64,000 nt of DNA, from positions 35,204,121 to 35,268,120 of the forward strand of contig NC_088711.1 in assembly GCF_963576615.1 (NCBI RefSeq). The letters run 5' to 3'. The notes under the pieces are model-generated. The model was given only the letters and a program-made list of their open reading frames with translations, made no database searches and had not been told where the DNA came from. This stretch comes from Watersipora subatra. Taxonomy: Eukaryota; Bryozoa; Gymnolaemata; Cheilostomatida; Watersiporidae. Both the position numbers and the translations under genes were made by a program. Below, piece after piece: positions 22,335 to 33,120 of this stretch. Positions within the stretch are counted from its first letter, which is position 1. Each line of letters begins with the position of its first letter.

Positions 22335-23493
22335 CTACCGCAAAAAAATAACAAACTTACTTTGCGAGTTCAATAAACATAATTCTATGTAGTTTTCTGA
22401 AAAAATTATCATTTCATTGAATGTGTTTACGTGACACTTTTTAAGTTATGAAACTGTATGCCCTACCTAATAAAAACAACAGACACTTTTGGCACTTGAA
22501 GACTTATGTGCAAAAATTTCATAAGCTCGGCTAATGTGTTGGTTGCTCGGCATATGATAGCTGCTTTCTCAAAAGGTTGCCATCAATGAAATTGAACGAC
22601 AGTACTAAAATTTGTAGTTTAGCGTGGTAATCTATAAATGCAGTGCGCAACCTCCACTTGCACAACTCAACCTAATCTGGTAATCAGTCTAGAATACTCT
22701 GCATCAAAGTCAGTATTAAAATGTGTGTACCAATTTCAAACCATAAAATAGAGTCTAATTAGCTAGATCTAGAAAAATCACCAACTTTTGAAAAACCCCA
22801 TGACTTGTTAAGTAAGTTGACTACTTTAAGACCATTGTAGCAGTAAAGTCGTAGAATGAGAACTTCGTAGGTAGCAAAGTTAACAACACTAGCTGCAATA
22901 GCAAAAAACTCATTTATTTAAATAGCAGTAAAACTCTACATAAGCAAACACTTGGAGAAGTACAAGAGTTGAAGTGTTAACACTTCCGAGACAGTATCAA
23001 GCATATTCAAAAAAGCAAAGCTAATTGCTTCACTATTCACATATTAATTGGAACTGTGAATGTGCAGCCTTGAATATTTGTATTATGTAAAAACAAATAG
23101 TATTAAATAATATCTATGTGTGATTCACTAAAGTAAACATTGTAATATTTATGTAATAAGAATTAATTAATGTTTGCTTATTTTTGTTAATATTAAATAT
23201 AAATTATCGTTTAAGCATAGCGTTTTATAGCGTTCTCAACACACTTTCATTTTATATTAGCTTACAAGCTATACGTGTATTTTGTGTAGATGTTCAAACG
23301 TTTGAAGAGCTTGACAAAAATTAACCAAATGTCTATTACAGCGTCGAATTAATTTATCGTGAGATAACAGTCAGCATCCTAACATAACGTAGAGTCATTA
23401 ACGACGGAAGCGCAACTATAGACTCAGTTTCCTACCATAAACGCTAAAGAAAGCAAGAGATTGTAAGCCTCGGGGTAAAAGTAAAACCAATGA
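22335..23493. other. Intergenic stretch without recognised content
   Basis: AT-rich sequence with no long ORF, no splice-bounded exon that I could support and no obvious repeat. Confidence 0.6.
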
Positions 23494-23682
23494 ACTCAAA
23501 CCCCTAGAATGGCAATCACGTGACTTTTACACTGATAGTGACAAGTAGCGCATCGCAGTTTTGGAAAGTTAATTGTGTACTAGTTACGTGTGTAAACAAG
23601 CAGTAGAAAATGACAGAAAATGTACGTGTTAAATGGTTTATTTCTACTTAAATGTTAATTAGAGCTGTCATTTTTTTCAAAT

Positions 23683-24196
23683 TTTGCAAGACTCTTTTGG
23701 AATTGAGATTACCCTTCTGCAAAAATAAAATCTCCTGGTGAACTCACGGATTTATGTTTTGTGCGCTCGGATAAATACCGAGTCATTTATTTATCAGTCG
23801 CTATAGCATTAACGCGATGCGCGGTAATCTAATGATAACGAAAGACTCGCTGTATTGCTAAAAACATTTTCTTATAGCTTCGTGCATAGAATTATCGTTC
23901 GGCAGTTTTATGGACTTTGAACTAGGCACTCGAACATTTCAGAACAATTGTTTTTCGTTGACTTACCCTCCACTTAGGTTAGCCTGTCTTGAAAAAACTG
24001 TTGTTTTTGCGGAGTTGTTCCCCCGGCGAGCGGGCGAGCATTACAACAGCTTGTCACAAGACGTACTGCACCCGATGCGTCAGCTGCAATTTTAAGGAGT
24101 TGTTCTCTTCCGTCTATGCGGCTTAGTTGCTATGTTATGTTGGTCGCTCCATTGGTAATCATGCGAATTTCGCACAAAAAGTTATGTAGAAAAAAC
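23683..24196. other. Spacer with no recognised gene
   Basis: The open frame at 23910-24095 has no recognisable domain and is not supported as a gene. Confidence 0.5.
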
Positions 24197-25387
24197 ATAG
24201 ATATATAAACCTAGATTGGCCAATAATAGCTATTCCCATCGGTTGCCTTGTCAGAATTAAATAGCATGACGTAACGTCATCGTATTGTACCTCATGCTTG
24301 ACTGCACTGTTCTTCACAATGGGGAGAAGGGAGCTAATGGGGAGAAGCCGAGAAAGTGACAAAATCACATTTATTTTCACATGAAAACCTTCTTGGATAC
24401 ATAATCCAGTAAACTAAAGCAATTCTGTGATAATATCTGATAACCACCATAGATTAAAACTATAAAAGCTATGAATTGTTGCACACAAATCATGAGCTAT
24501 CAGGGCTTTATTTGCCACCCTCTCCTATCCCCATTCTCTCTTTTCCCCTTCTCCAAACAAGAAGTGAGAAGGGGGAAAGAGGGGGGGGCAAATAGCCCAA
24601 CCACTCAAAGAGCCAGACCCTGGCTAGGTAAATAGGCAAATATCACGCTGAACTAAACATGACTAAATATGATGAGTATGCAAGTATGTCTTAAGTAAAA
24701 AATGAGACCGAATGATTATTTTACAGCTGGCTATGTAGCTGGCTAGGTCACCAAACCTGAAGTGTAATGATTGTATCACTAGCATTGTGGATGTTACCAA
24801 CTATGATGTAAATTAAGCAACGAATTCCCTAATCACAGTCAAGAATCGTGGTGGCTTGACTTTGTCTTCGCCTGCGGTGATTGAGGTTTGCAACCACAGT
24901 GAGAAAGCGACGAGTGTGTTGCTTAGTTGTGCGGGATTGGTGAAAATTTTTCCCAGGCTAGCACTAATTGCCACCATGGACAAGTTGCTGAGGTTCAACA
25001 TCATGCTATTGTTTAAGTGTAATCATCAAGCTAGTAGCCTAGCTCGTGAGATAGCAAAGAGATATATTTCGATTAGAGCGCATTATGAAGCTAAGAATAG
25101 AGCTGGCATGGGTAGCTCGTCTGGTTTTGACCTACCGGGTCAGAGGTGCCCGGGTCGAGCCACCCGACCCTCGGGTCTTCCTATAGAAAGACACGGGTAG
25201 GTTTATGGCTAAACAACAGCAGTTGTATATCGCTTTTTAAGTGCGATTGAAATGGAGTCGCATATAGTCCTAGCGTGGAAGGACCAGGTGAAATAAAACA
25301 AGGTGAGTCAAGACTATATTTTTACATCTGCAACAATAGTCTTCGAACTATGGGTTTCACAAGGTTCTTCGGCAAGAAATAATCAAC

Positions 25388-26576
25388 ATGTCGGTGGTGT
25401 GGGAGTTCATGAAGAAGCCAGTCACGAAAGGAAAATACCAAGTTATTTGTACAATATGCAAAAGCAAGTTAAAGGTTGACTTGCAACAAAATTCACATTA
25501 CAGTTATTTGGCATCATAAGATTCACCATGTCTTACTCTGTTGTGTTTTAGGGGTGAAATATATGGGAATGTGATTACAAGCTCATAAAAGCTAAAAAAA
25601 CGAACAGTTAATCGCAGCCACACGAGACCGCCGTAGTTTGGATTCGCTTTCCAAAATGGCTCAAATGGAACGTAGTTGTTACAGGATGGTTTCTGTTCAC
25701 ACTTTCATGCAACCTCATTCGTCGAAATATTTTCACAAATATACTTCACGCGTTCAATAAAACCATGTCTATTGTTCTTACGCGTCTATTTTACCGTCAT
25801 TGTAATGCTGTCACTTTTAGCACTGATATCTTATAACCTACCGTGAAAAATCGTTAAACATTTTAACCTTAGCTCGAAGGAGTACATATCATTGTCTGAT
25901 AATCATGACGAGCCTGTTGGTCACCTGTGATAATCGAAAAGTGCTGCAAAATTTATTTTCGAAGTATCGGGTCACGTGATCAGATTACGACTTGACGATT
26001 GAATAATGCCGAAACAAAACTGTAAAGTAGAGAGCATCTATATTTGATACGGGGTATTCGGTAAAACCCGAAGTGTTTGTCATAAACTAGTGTTACGATA
26101 AGTTTCATATTGAGCTTTTTATTGGCTTTTCAATTCACGTGAAAACATCACGGGACAAGACGATGACCAAACTGTAATGACTACGTCAGAGAAATAAACA
26201 GATTCCAATCTATGGCAGCTTTTCGTTTTTTGAGCTTTTAAAAGCTTGTAATCCTATTTCCACATACCGGTATTTAGCACCTACAACACAACAGAGTAAG
26301 ACATGGTGAATCTTTTGATACCAAATAACTGTAATGTGAATTTTGTTGCAAGTCAACCTTTAAGCTACAAAGAAGGGTCCACCTCAATACTATTGAGGCA
26401 TTTACAACGAGGGCATCATGAGGAACTTAAAAGCGCGTCTAAGAACCTTCAATCCAGAAAATTTATTTTATTTTTAGTTTCTTTCACTAATACCAGAGGT
26501 TTTAGGGAAGTGATGGATTTTTGCTTTCCACTATGCTGGGTTATCTATTTCTATATTTGCAAGGTATTTCTTAACT
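25388..26576 (+). pseudogene. BED zinc-finger ORF of hAT element, split by insertion
   Basis: The left half, 25388-25472, reads MSVVWEFMKKP and VICTICKSKL: the BED aromatic start and its CxxC. The right half, 26364-26576, resumes with SYKEGSTSILLRHLQRGHHE, giving the HxxxxH pair. Both halves lie in one frame if the insertion plus one TTAA copy is removed. The frame then drifts into a hydrophobic tail ending at 26576, with no transposase domain. Confidence 0.85.
25473..26359. mobile_element. TTAA-flanked foldback/MITE-like element, 887 bp
   Basis: Flanked by TTAA on both sides (25469-25472 and 26360-26363), the duplication made by piggyBac and Kolobok types. The terminal inverted repeats start AGGTTGACTTGCAACAAAAT, are identical for about 39 bp, and stay similar with gaps for about 130 bp or more, so much of the element is a long imperfect palindrome. 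No transposase ORF is seen. TTAA plus inverted repeats does not decide between superfamilies. Confidence 0.88.
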
Positions 26577-27446
26577 AATCTCTTGTTGATTCTAATAGCA
26601 GTTGAAAATAAAATCTGTAATAAAATCCCTAGCCAAATCATGCCATTAATCTATCACCCATTGAATAGCATTGATCCACCAATGTCTAGCCATAAATTGT
26701 AAATTGTATCTATAAACCAAGCCAGAAAATATAATGATTGGTGTGATAATGGTTTCTTTTATCTTATTTTATTGATGTCACAACATTAGGCTGTAAAAGA
26801 ACTATCTCTTAACCTTAAATGAATAAAAATTTGGCGCGTGCTGACTCGATCCGACCCGATCTTGGCCCTCATTGCTGACCCTGAGTCTGGTCTGACTCTG
26901 CATTCCTTGGTCTCATTCCAGCTCTAGCTAAGAAAGCCATTGATTCCATTTTCCTGATCAGTTCAAAACTTCACAGGCTCATCATATTTAGTCATGTTTA
27001 GTTCAGCATGATATTAGTCTTTTACCTAGCCAGGGTCTGGCTCTCCAGGTGGGTGGGCTATTTGCCCCTCCCCCTCCTTTCCCCTTCTCTCTTTTCCCCT
27101 TCTCACTTCTTGTTTGGAGAAGGGGAAAAGAGAGAATGGAGATAGGAGAAGGTGGCAAATAAAGCCCTGATGGCTCATGATTTGTGTGCAACAGTTCATA
27201 GCCTTTATAGTTTTAATCTATGGTGGCTATCAGATATTATTACAGAATTGCTTTAGTTTACTGGATTATATATCCAAGAAGGTTTTCATGTGAAAATAAA
27301 TGTGATTTTGTCACCTTCTCCTCATTAGCTCCGTTGTTAACAACAGTGCAGTCAAGCATGAGGTACAATACAATGACGTTACATCATACTATTTAAGTCT
27401 GACAGGCTTTTTCCCTATTGGCCAACCTTGGTTTATATATCTATGG

Positions 27447-28060
27447 TTATATAGCAAACCAAGGGAAGAATCCACAGTTGATTGGCTGCACAATAATTAG
27501 GTTAACTGTTGCCACAATAAAATATTTCGAACACAAAAACGATAATATTTGTCACTAACTAATTACGTAACACGAGTATTAACAATTTTCTGAGTACTTA
27601 TATAGTAACATGCAAATCTTAAAACAGCATGGAAATAAACGGTTGACATAAAAATTTGCTACTCTGAAACATAATATATACTACACTAGATGTCTGTTAA
27701 GCAGAATGCATAGTAAGTAACTATTCAAATTTGAATAAACCACGATAAATCACATCGCATACAAAGTAATGTAGGTACATAGAGTCAGCAATTTGGAGCA
27801 GCGGAGTTATAGACTCATCCAGAGAACACATGACCAATTATACTACGCACGCTGACAGCCTATAAATGCGGGTACAAACTTATAGTCACATTATTCAATC
27901 CCTTCTCCCATCTCGGCTCTCTTCATGGCCATCATTTTTGTCTCAAGTGCTCAATGTTCCACAATGACAATGGTGGAAACTCCGCGATGACAATGGTGGA
28001 AACTCCGTTTTGTAATTATTGCCAACTTTTTTATTACACAGTTCCCTTCTAAGATAGAAG
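27447..28060. other. Spacer with a small 23-bp duplication
   Basis: No gene is seen. GACAATGGTGGAAACTCCG occurs twice in a row at about 27965-28009. Confidence 0.5.
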
Positions 28061-28063
28061 GGA

Positions 28064-28108
28064 GATAAGCCATCAACTATTCTGTCCCAGAATAGTTGAT
28101 GGCTTATC
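28064..28108. repeat. Perfect 21-bp hairpin with 3-nt loop
   Basis: The arms 28064-28084 and 28088-28108 are exact reverse complements (GATAAGCCATCAACTATTCT... on the left), with loop TCC. It lies at the downstream edge of the LTR-element remnant below. Confidence 0.9.
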
Positions 28109-28109
28109 A

Positions 28110-28500
28110 TCGTCTGCTTTCATTTTGTTGAGCCAATACATTTGTAAATGCGTTAGCTTTATGGTTACCATAAGGGATCCCTGCTTTACATCAGTGTTTG
28201 TTTGCTTGGTTAACGTTTCTGTCACCAGTGGCGTGGGCTCAAGACAGGTTGCTGTATCTTCTTTCCTCTCCGCCAAGCTTTGTTCGTGGCTTGAGTGTTT
28301 TCTCCTGGAAAAGTGTTTTCACTAGCTTCCTGATATAGTTTAATCCTGCCTTCGTGCTGCACACAGAATTTTCCATTTCGTTCCATTTCGAATGTTTGGT
28401 AGGGCAGAGATTTTGTAATGCGGTAGGGTCCAACAGATTTGGGTTGGAGTTTTGTTTGAGATGTTGGATATTTTCTGACAATCAAAAATAGCTGGAATTC
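28110..28500 (-). pseudogene. LTR-retrotransposon Pol C-terminal remnant
   Basis: The minus-strand frame reads TKLQPKSVGPYRITKSLP followed by a HEGRIKLYQ block. This is the pattern of the integrase C-terminal region of Ty3/gypsy Pol (KLQPKxxGPYRI ... RLKxY). There is no catalytic core nearby and the frame shifts near 28275. It is unrelated in position to the full element at 17.9-22.3 kb. Confidence 0.65.
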
Positions 28501-28651
28501 ACTGAGTACACTTTTTCCGGGTCCGTTTCTTTCATTTTTATTAGTGCGCTCTTACTAGCTATTCCTTCCAGCCATCTGCAATAAATGCAGTATAACAAGC
28601 ATAATTAGAGCCACTAGTTCAGAGTGATAACTAAGCTAGACTAGCATTGTA

Positions 28652-29265
28652 TCAATATTTTTCAGTAATGTACTTTGTGTAAACAGAAATTACTACACTC
28701 TTTGTAATAGACCTTGGCAACATCTGCACACCACAACCATAATTTGCAAAAAAATACATTTTTAATTTATGATTTGCTTGCTTTCTGATTGACTTGGGTA
28801 AGGGTAATGAAAGTGTTGCTGTGAGAAACTCATAAGCCTTTGGGGAGTACTGATGAAAAGTTATGGCAAACTTTTTCTGCTTCTCTGAAAATTCTCTAGC
28901 GTCGTTTTTGAATAATGATATTAGTATATCTAGAATAGCAACGGCAGCAACAGCATAAATCACAGCCCGTTATATCTGTAGTATTTCAAACTGAATAACT
29001 GAACGTACTGAACAACATCTAAAAGAAGATACACTTGGAAGTTATCACACCTTGATAGCAAGACATCCTCTAATTCTGTACTTGGGACATTTTTTTCCTT
29101 TAGTTCTTCAAGAAGATCTGCACACTTTGTTATTACTCTTTTCTCCCGATCAATAGCATTTCACTTTTCATTCTCTACTTTAGTTAGTCTGTTCTGCAAC
29201 TGTTCCACCTTAGCCTTTGTTCGTTCGATCTGAATGCTGTAGTCATGATCTGAAAATAATAGGTG
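28652..29265 (-). pseudogene. THAP/P-type transposase remnant (coiled coil and N-terminal helical domain)
   Basis: The minus strand encodes a heptad-like helix, TKAKVEQLQNRLTKVENEK, broken by a stop and continuing CADLLEELKEKN. After a damaged stretch comes FSEKQKKFAITFHQYSPKAY and then LPLPKSIRKQA, the conserved block after the coiled coil in THAP9-like P-element transposases. At least one stop codon and a frame change make it inactive. An upstream minus-strand exon may lie at 29465-29560, between a possible donor and a Ala/Ser-rich open frame. Confidence 0.7.
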
Positions 29266-29932
29266 AAAATGCTACCATATCGCTATGGAAATGAAAATGT
29301 GGCAATTTTCAATGGAAGTCATTCACACACATCTCAGGCGTAATCCTTAATAAAAATTTCTTTAACAAGCATGCAAAATGGACTGCATCCATGAGATTAT
29401 TTAAACAGAAATGACAACAAACAAATTGCAGAAATACTACCAAGGAGTACTAACGATTGTCGCAGATGCATCATTAGAGAGATTCACATCAACATTTTCT
29501 GCTAAGCTGCAGACATCATATTCAAAAGCATTTGCTGAGACAGCTGCCGCTGTTTTGCGTGCTGTTTGATTTTAAAAAACTTTTAGATATACATGTAGCT
29601 ATCTACTTTAAGATGAATAACCTAGCAGCATTGTGTTTAACAATATTGTTTTGAATTCAATCGCTGATTTCAAAAGTATGCTCAGTAAATTAAAGCTGTT
29701 TTTGTTTGTCAGATCAGGTACATTTCTCCGGGTTATATTTTCTGTAATGCATGAACTGTCATTTTATGGCGTTTTTTTCGTGTCTGCCTGATGATAGATG
29801 GAATGAGTATTAAAAACACCTTATCTATGACCAACGTCTCAAGCGTAAAGAAGGGTACGTTGATCTAGGTTGGTAACAGTATAGTCTATATAGCTGACTA
29901 CATTGTGCAAAAACTAACTAAAGTGCTGTCAT
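29266..29932. other. Spacer between transposase remnants
   Basis: Apart from the possible minus-strand exon at 29465-29560, nothing is recognised. Confidence 0.45.
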
Positions 29933-30328
29933 ATGACATTGGCCGTCAGTCGCTGGTTACCACTAAGTATCCGGTACCAACATCTCTATACTCTACTTGA
30001 GCTAAAAAACAATGGAGGATTGGTGCGCCCATCAGATGGTGTCATCAGGATCCCGCTAGCCGCAGATCGATACTTTCGTATTAATGCAAAGCCAGATCCA
30101 CTCCATTGTGTGGTGTATGTTATCAGTAGTGTAGGATCTAGTGATGTGTTCTGCCTTGGGAAACACCTTGCAAACACAGCAGATGGTATATCTATCCACT
30201 GTGCTTCATTGATGAGAAACCTCATTCAGTTTATTAACGATCTCAGACAGCATCATTATACTAAAAATCGTACATTCAAACTGCAAGGTGCATCTTCGCG
30301 CATAAGAATACTAAGCAGTAATTTTTAA
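29933..30328 (+). pseudogene. THAP/P-type transposase C-terminal remnant, opposite strand
   Basis: A plus-strand open frame with LLELKNNGGLVRPSDGVIRI resembles the conserved 'K..GGL..PS..V' block near the end of P-element/THAP9-like transposases. The tail (RQHHYTKNRTFKL) fits the expected C-terminus loosely. It has no catalytic residues, and its orientation is opposite to the remnant at 28.65-29.27 kb, so these are two copies or an inversion. Confidence 0.55.
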
Positions 30329-32280
30329 AGGTCAGTAACAATATAATCATTGTAATATACATCTGTAGCTGTTGTTGTGCTGCTATTTCTAATCTGATTT
30401 AGTTCTAAGAAACTCTGATGCACCTTGGCTCAATATCCAGTCATATACAAATCTCCTTTTACACAGATTCTGTAACATTTATGTATAAGTTTAATAATCT
30501 GATTACACTACTTCCTGCATTCCAATGTCTACATTATTTTATTATCTACTATTACAACTGTATTTAATTTCCGTTTAGTTGTTGCAGTAGTTTATTCCAT
30601 ATTTTACAGATACTGTATCATACATATCATACATTCATGAGCTTTTATCACATCTTTATCACAGCTTTTATCTTGAAAACAGTTTCTGTTTTCGCAGCAT
30701 ATGTGTTGTTTTTATCGAAATACTTCATGGGCTAAGTTTCTCCATTTTGGTCTATGCATATGTAATATAATCTGTAAAATAACAGTTATTTGCCTGAATA
30801 CATTATTTGCTGAGGTTATGCAGCTGTAATACAACAGCTTGTATGAATAATATGGTTCACTAAAACCTATTTTACATCCGCTTACCATTTATTATATCCT
30901 ATTCCATATGTTATAAATAGGTTTTCTTCTATCAGGGCACTCTAAACGTTGTGTAGGAGTTTTAATTAACACCCAGGTGAAAAACAACTTTTCAACATGT
31001 ACGTTTCTTTCATTTTTCAGTGTTTGTTTACATACGTAACTAGTATACGATTAACTCTCCAATATGGCACATGCATTACGTATCGCTATTAGTGTAAAAG
31101 TCACATGATTGCCATTCCAGGGGTTTTGAGTTGATCAATGATTGATCGATTAAGAGATAATGGAAGAAAAACGGTAAAAATAATGCAATAGCAGTGCTTT
31201 CAATAAACATTGATAGAAAAATATATTACCGATAAATGCCATCTATCGATCAAAATCGTTTGAATATAAAATATAAAGAACACATCGATTCATTATCTCC
31301 TTGTCTTTCTTTACTATCACTACCACTGTTACTATTACTACCACTGTTACTATTACTACCACTTTTACTATTACTACTGGTGGCTCCTCAAACCACCAAA
31401 ACATTTAGACGTGTCCTCAGAATCTCAAGGCTCTGGTGGATGCTCTGTGTCTGATAAGATCATCATCACCTTAAACTGAAAGTACCCTTTTTGATTACGA
31501 ATCATTATTCATTAATAGTTTGTAATTTAATAATAGTTTGCAACTCGTGGTGAATTAGTATTAATAAGTCGATATGTTTGACATTGATCTGTTTGTATAT
31601 ATAGTGAGTTAATAGTAAAACAATTGCGGGTGAATGAATGAACCAAAACAATCAAATTACTTGCAATTAAATAAGAAGCAAATTAATAATTGCTTTATAG
31701 TTTAATAATTCCATTCTTCTGGTCACTTGTGGTATGTTTTATGGTCTTATTGCTAATTTATACATAGGAGTAGAAATAGTATAACAAAGATATGTATCTT
31801 TGGTGTATATATTATATAGTGGTTCTTATTATTTTGTGTTGGTTGATTGACTGAAAGAGTGAGCCATGAGTGCAAACTTTGTTTTGGTAGGATTACTAAT
31901 AGTGACAAAAATTGGTAACACTACGATAAAAAAAATTCATCATTTGAGCAGTAAAATAACTGTAAAATATGAAAGCTAACACCGTGTAGCCGGCTGTACA
32001 CTACAATTTTACATGTATGTAATGTAATATCTGAATGGTCTGGAAGTCTCAGGTAGCGGCTTTTCGAGTTGGTCACTTAAAATCAACTAAAATAATTACG
32101 ACGAACAAGATGACTACATGTCTTCATTAGACTGGAAGTCGTTGTATCACTTTCATCCTAATCCCTCCATAGTTTCATCTGGCATCCCTGAACTGTCGTA
32201 GATGATTTCTTAGCCTTTTTTGTGATTTTCTTAGCTGATATGAGTTTCACATTGATTACTGTCAATTTAGATTGTCTATA
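30329..32280. other. Non-coding stretch
   Basis: AT-rich. It includes the right inverted repeat (30950-31131) and a small imperfect repeat of TTACTATTACTACCACTG at about 31308-31380, which yields a spurious Leu-rich frame. No gene is seen. Confidence 0.6.
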
Positions 32281-32284
32281 TAGT

Positions 32285-32665
32285 TATGTAATTAGTTTGT
32301 AGAGATTTAGAGCACCATTGCTAAATGCCCTGTAGCTGAACCGCCGGTAGCACTCTTCCACTTCGTTGTTGGTTTTTGTAGGACTCGTGAACTAAAGATC
32401 ATGAAGTGGGTAGCCATATAGTCAATGTGATCCGCACGGACCTGATATACTCAGCAAAATAATGTCTTCTCTGTTTGCCAACCTGGTCCAACATTCTTCT
32501 CTGTGTTGAGCAGGCATCATAGGCAAGGCTAGAAATTTGATGATTTGTGTAATCTTACTGTCATCTTTAAATAGAGTAGCCAATCCTAATGTCTGTACCT
32601 TTCTGTCCACAGCTTGGGTCCAGTGAAAGTGTCATCCATGCTCTGGTACATCAAATATGGTTTTG
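32285..32665 (-). pseudogene. MULE-type transposase remnant
   Basis: The minus strand reads HFHWTQAVDRKVQTLGLATL, then IIKFLALPMMPAQHREECW, and in a shifted frame KTNNEVEECYRRF. The order (His-rich QAV.RKVQ.LGL, ALP..P, TNN.VE) is that of Mutator-like transposases. A TGA replaces the residue just before HFHWTQAV, and a stop plus frameshift separates the last block. It is only the C-terminal third of a transposase. Confidence 0.65.
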
Positions 32666-32899
32666 GCGGCTTTTCATAAACTTGTTGGACAAGTAATGAA
32701 TTAGTTTTTTTGTCATGTTGCAAAGAAGATCAGCCTTGTTTATAAAAACCGAAAGGTTTGTGTATGCTCATGGAGCCTGCAGTTTATTGAAAATTCGCAA
32801 TAAGATTATTCTGGTTTTTCAACAACACTTGCTTGTTGAAGTAACCTTTTTGCAATATATACATACTGTGGAAATAGCATTATCATAATAATAGCAATA

Positions 32900-33120
32900 T
32901 GTGTATTACTATTACATATACAATGTATATACGTATGTAATAGCGTATATACGTTGTATATACACTATTACATATATACAACGTATATACATTGTATATA
33001 CGTTGTAATACGTATGTAATAGCGTATATACATTGTATATACACTATTACATATATACAACGTATATATTTTGTATAGGCTATACGTTGTAATACGTATA
33101 TAATAGCGTATATACAGCTA
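32900..33120. repeat. AT-rich palindromic tandem repeat
   Basis: Words such as TATATACGTTGTATATAC and ATTACATATATACAACG recur in both orientations with a period of about 100 bp, roughly two copies. It can fold into hairpins. Confidence 0.8.

Larger units (their letters stand above)
25098..26926 (+). mobile_element. hAT-superfamily element, internally deleted and interrupted
   Basis: The ends are inverted repeats TAGAGCTGGCATG (left) and TAGAGCTGGAATG (right, reverse complement). Both sides are flanked by the identical 8-bp duplication GCTAAGAA (25090-25097 and 26927-26934), as hAT elements make. Inside is one coding piece, a BED zinc finger. No hAT transposase catalytic domain or dimerisation domain is visible, so it is non-autonomous. 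An 887-bp TTAA-flanked element interrupts the BED exon. Confidence 0.88.
24197..27446. repeat. Pair of ~480-bp inverted repeats
   Basis: 24197-24676 matches the reverse complement of 26978-27446 with small indels. Shared words include CATAGATATATAAACC at the outer ends, TTTCACATGAAAACCTTCTT in the middle and CATGACTAAATATGATGAG at the inner ends. Both arms hold a pyrimidine/purine-mirrored tract (TCTCTTTTCCCCTTCTCC next to GAAGTGAGAAGGGG) that can fold on itself. They bracket 2.3 kb containing the hAT element, and may be the long terminal repeats of a foldback-type transposon or two inverted insertions. Confidence 0.85.
23494..31131. mobile_element. Inverted-repeat-bounded segment, 7.6 kb (putative DNA transposon with nested insertions)
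   Basis: Ends are inverted copies of about 190 bp: left 23494-23682 starts ACTCAAACCCCTAGAATGGC, and right 30950-31131 in reverse complement starts ACTCAAAACCCCTGGAATGG. Both then share GTGACTTTTACACT and TACTAGTTACGT. Between them lie THAP/P-type transposase remnants and the nested elements described separately. No clear target duplication was found, so a single original element is an inference. Confidence 0.6.

Noticed and set aside
24856..25200. Plus-strand frame of 114 residues and its minus-strand shadow
   Set aside because: No recognisable domain, and it crosses the hAT left boundary at 25098.
31236..31454. Leu-rich frame
   Set aside because: Caused by a TTACTATTACTACCACTG repeat; no other support.
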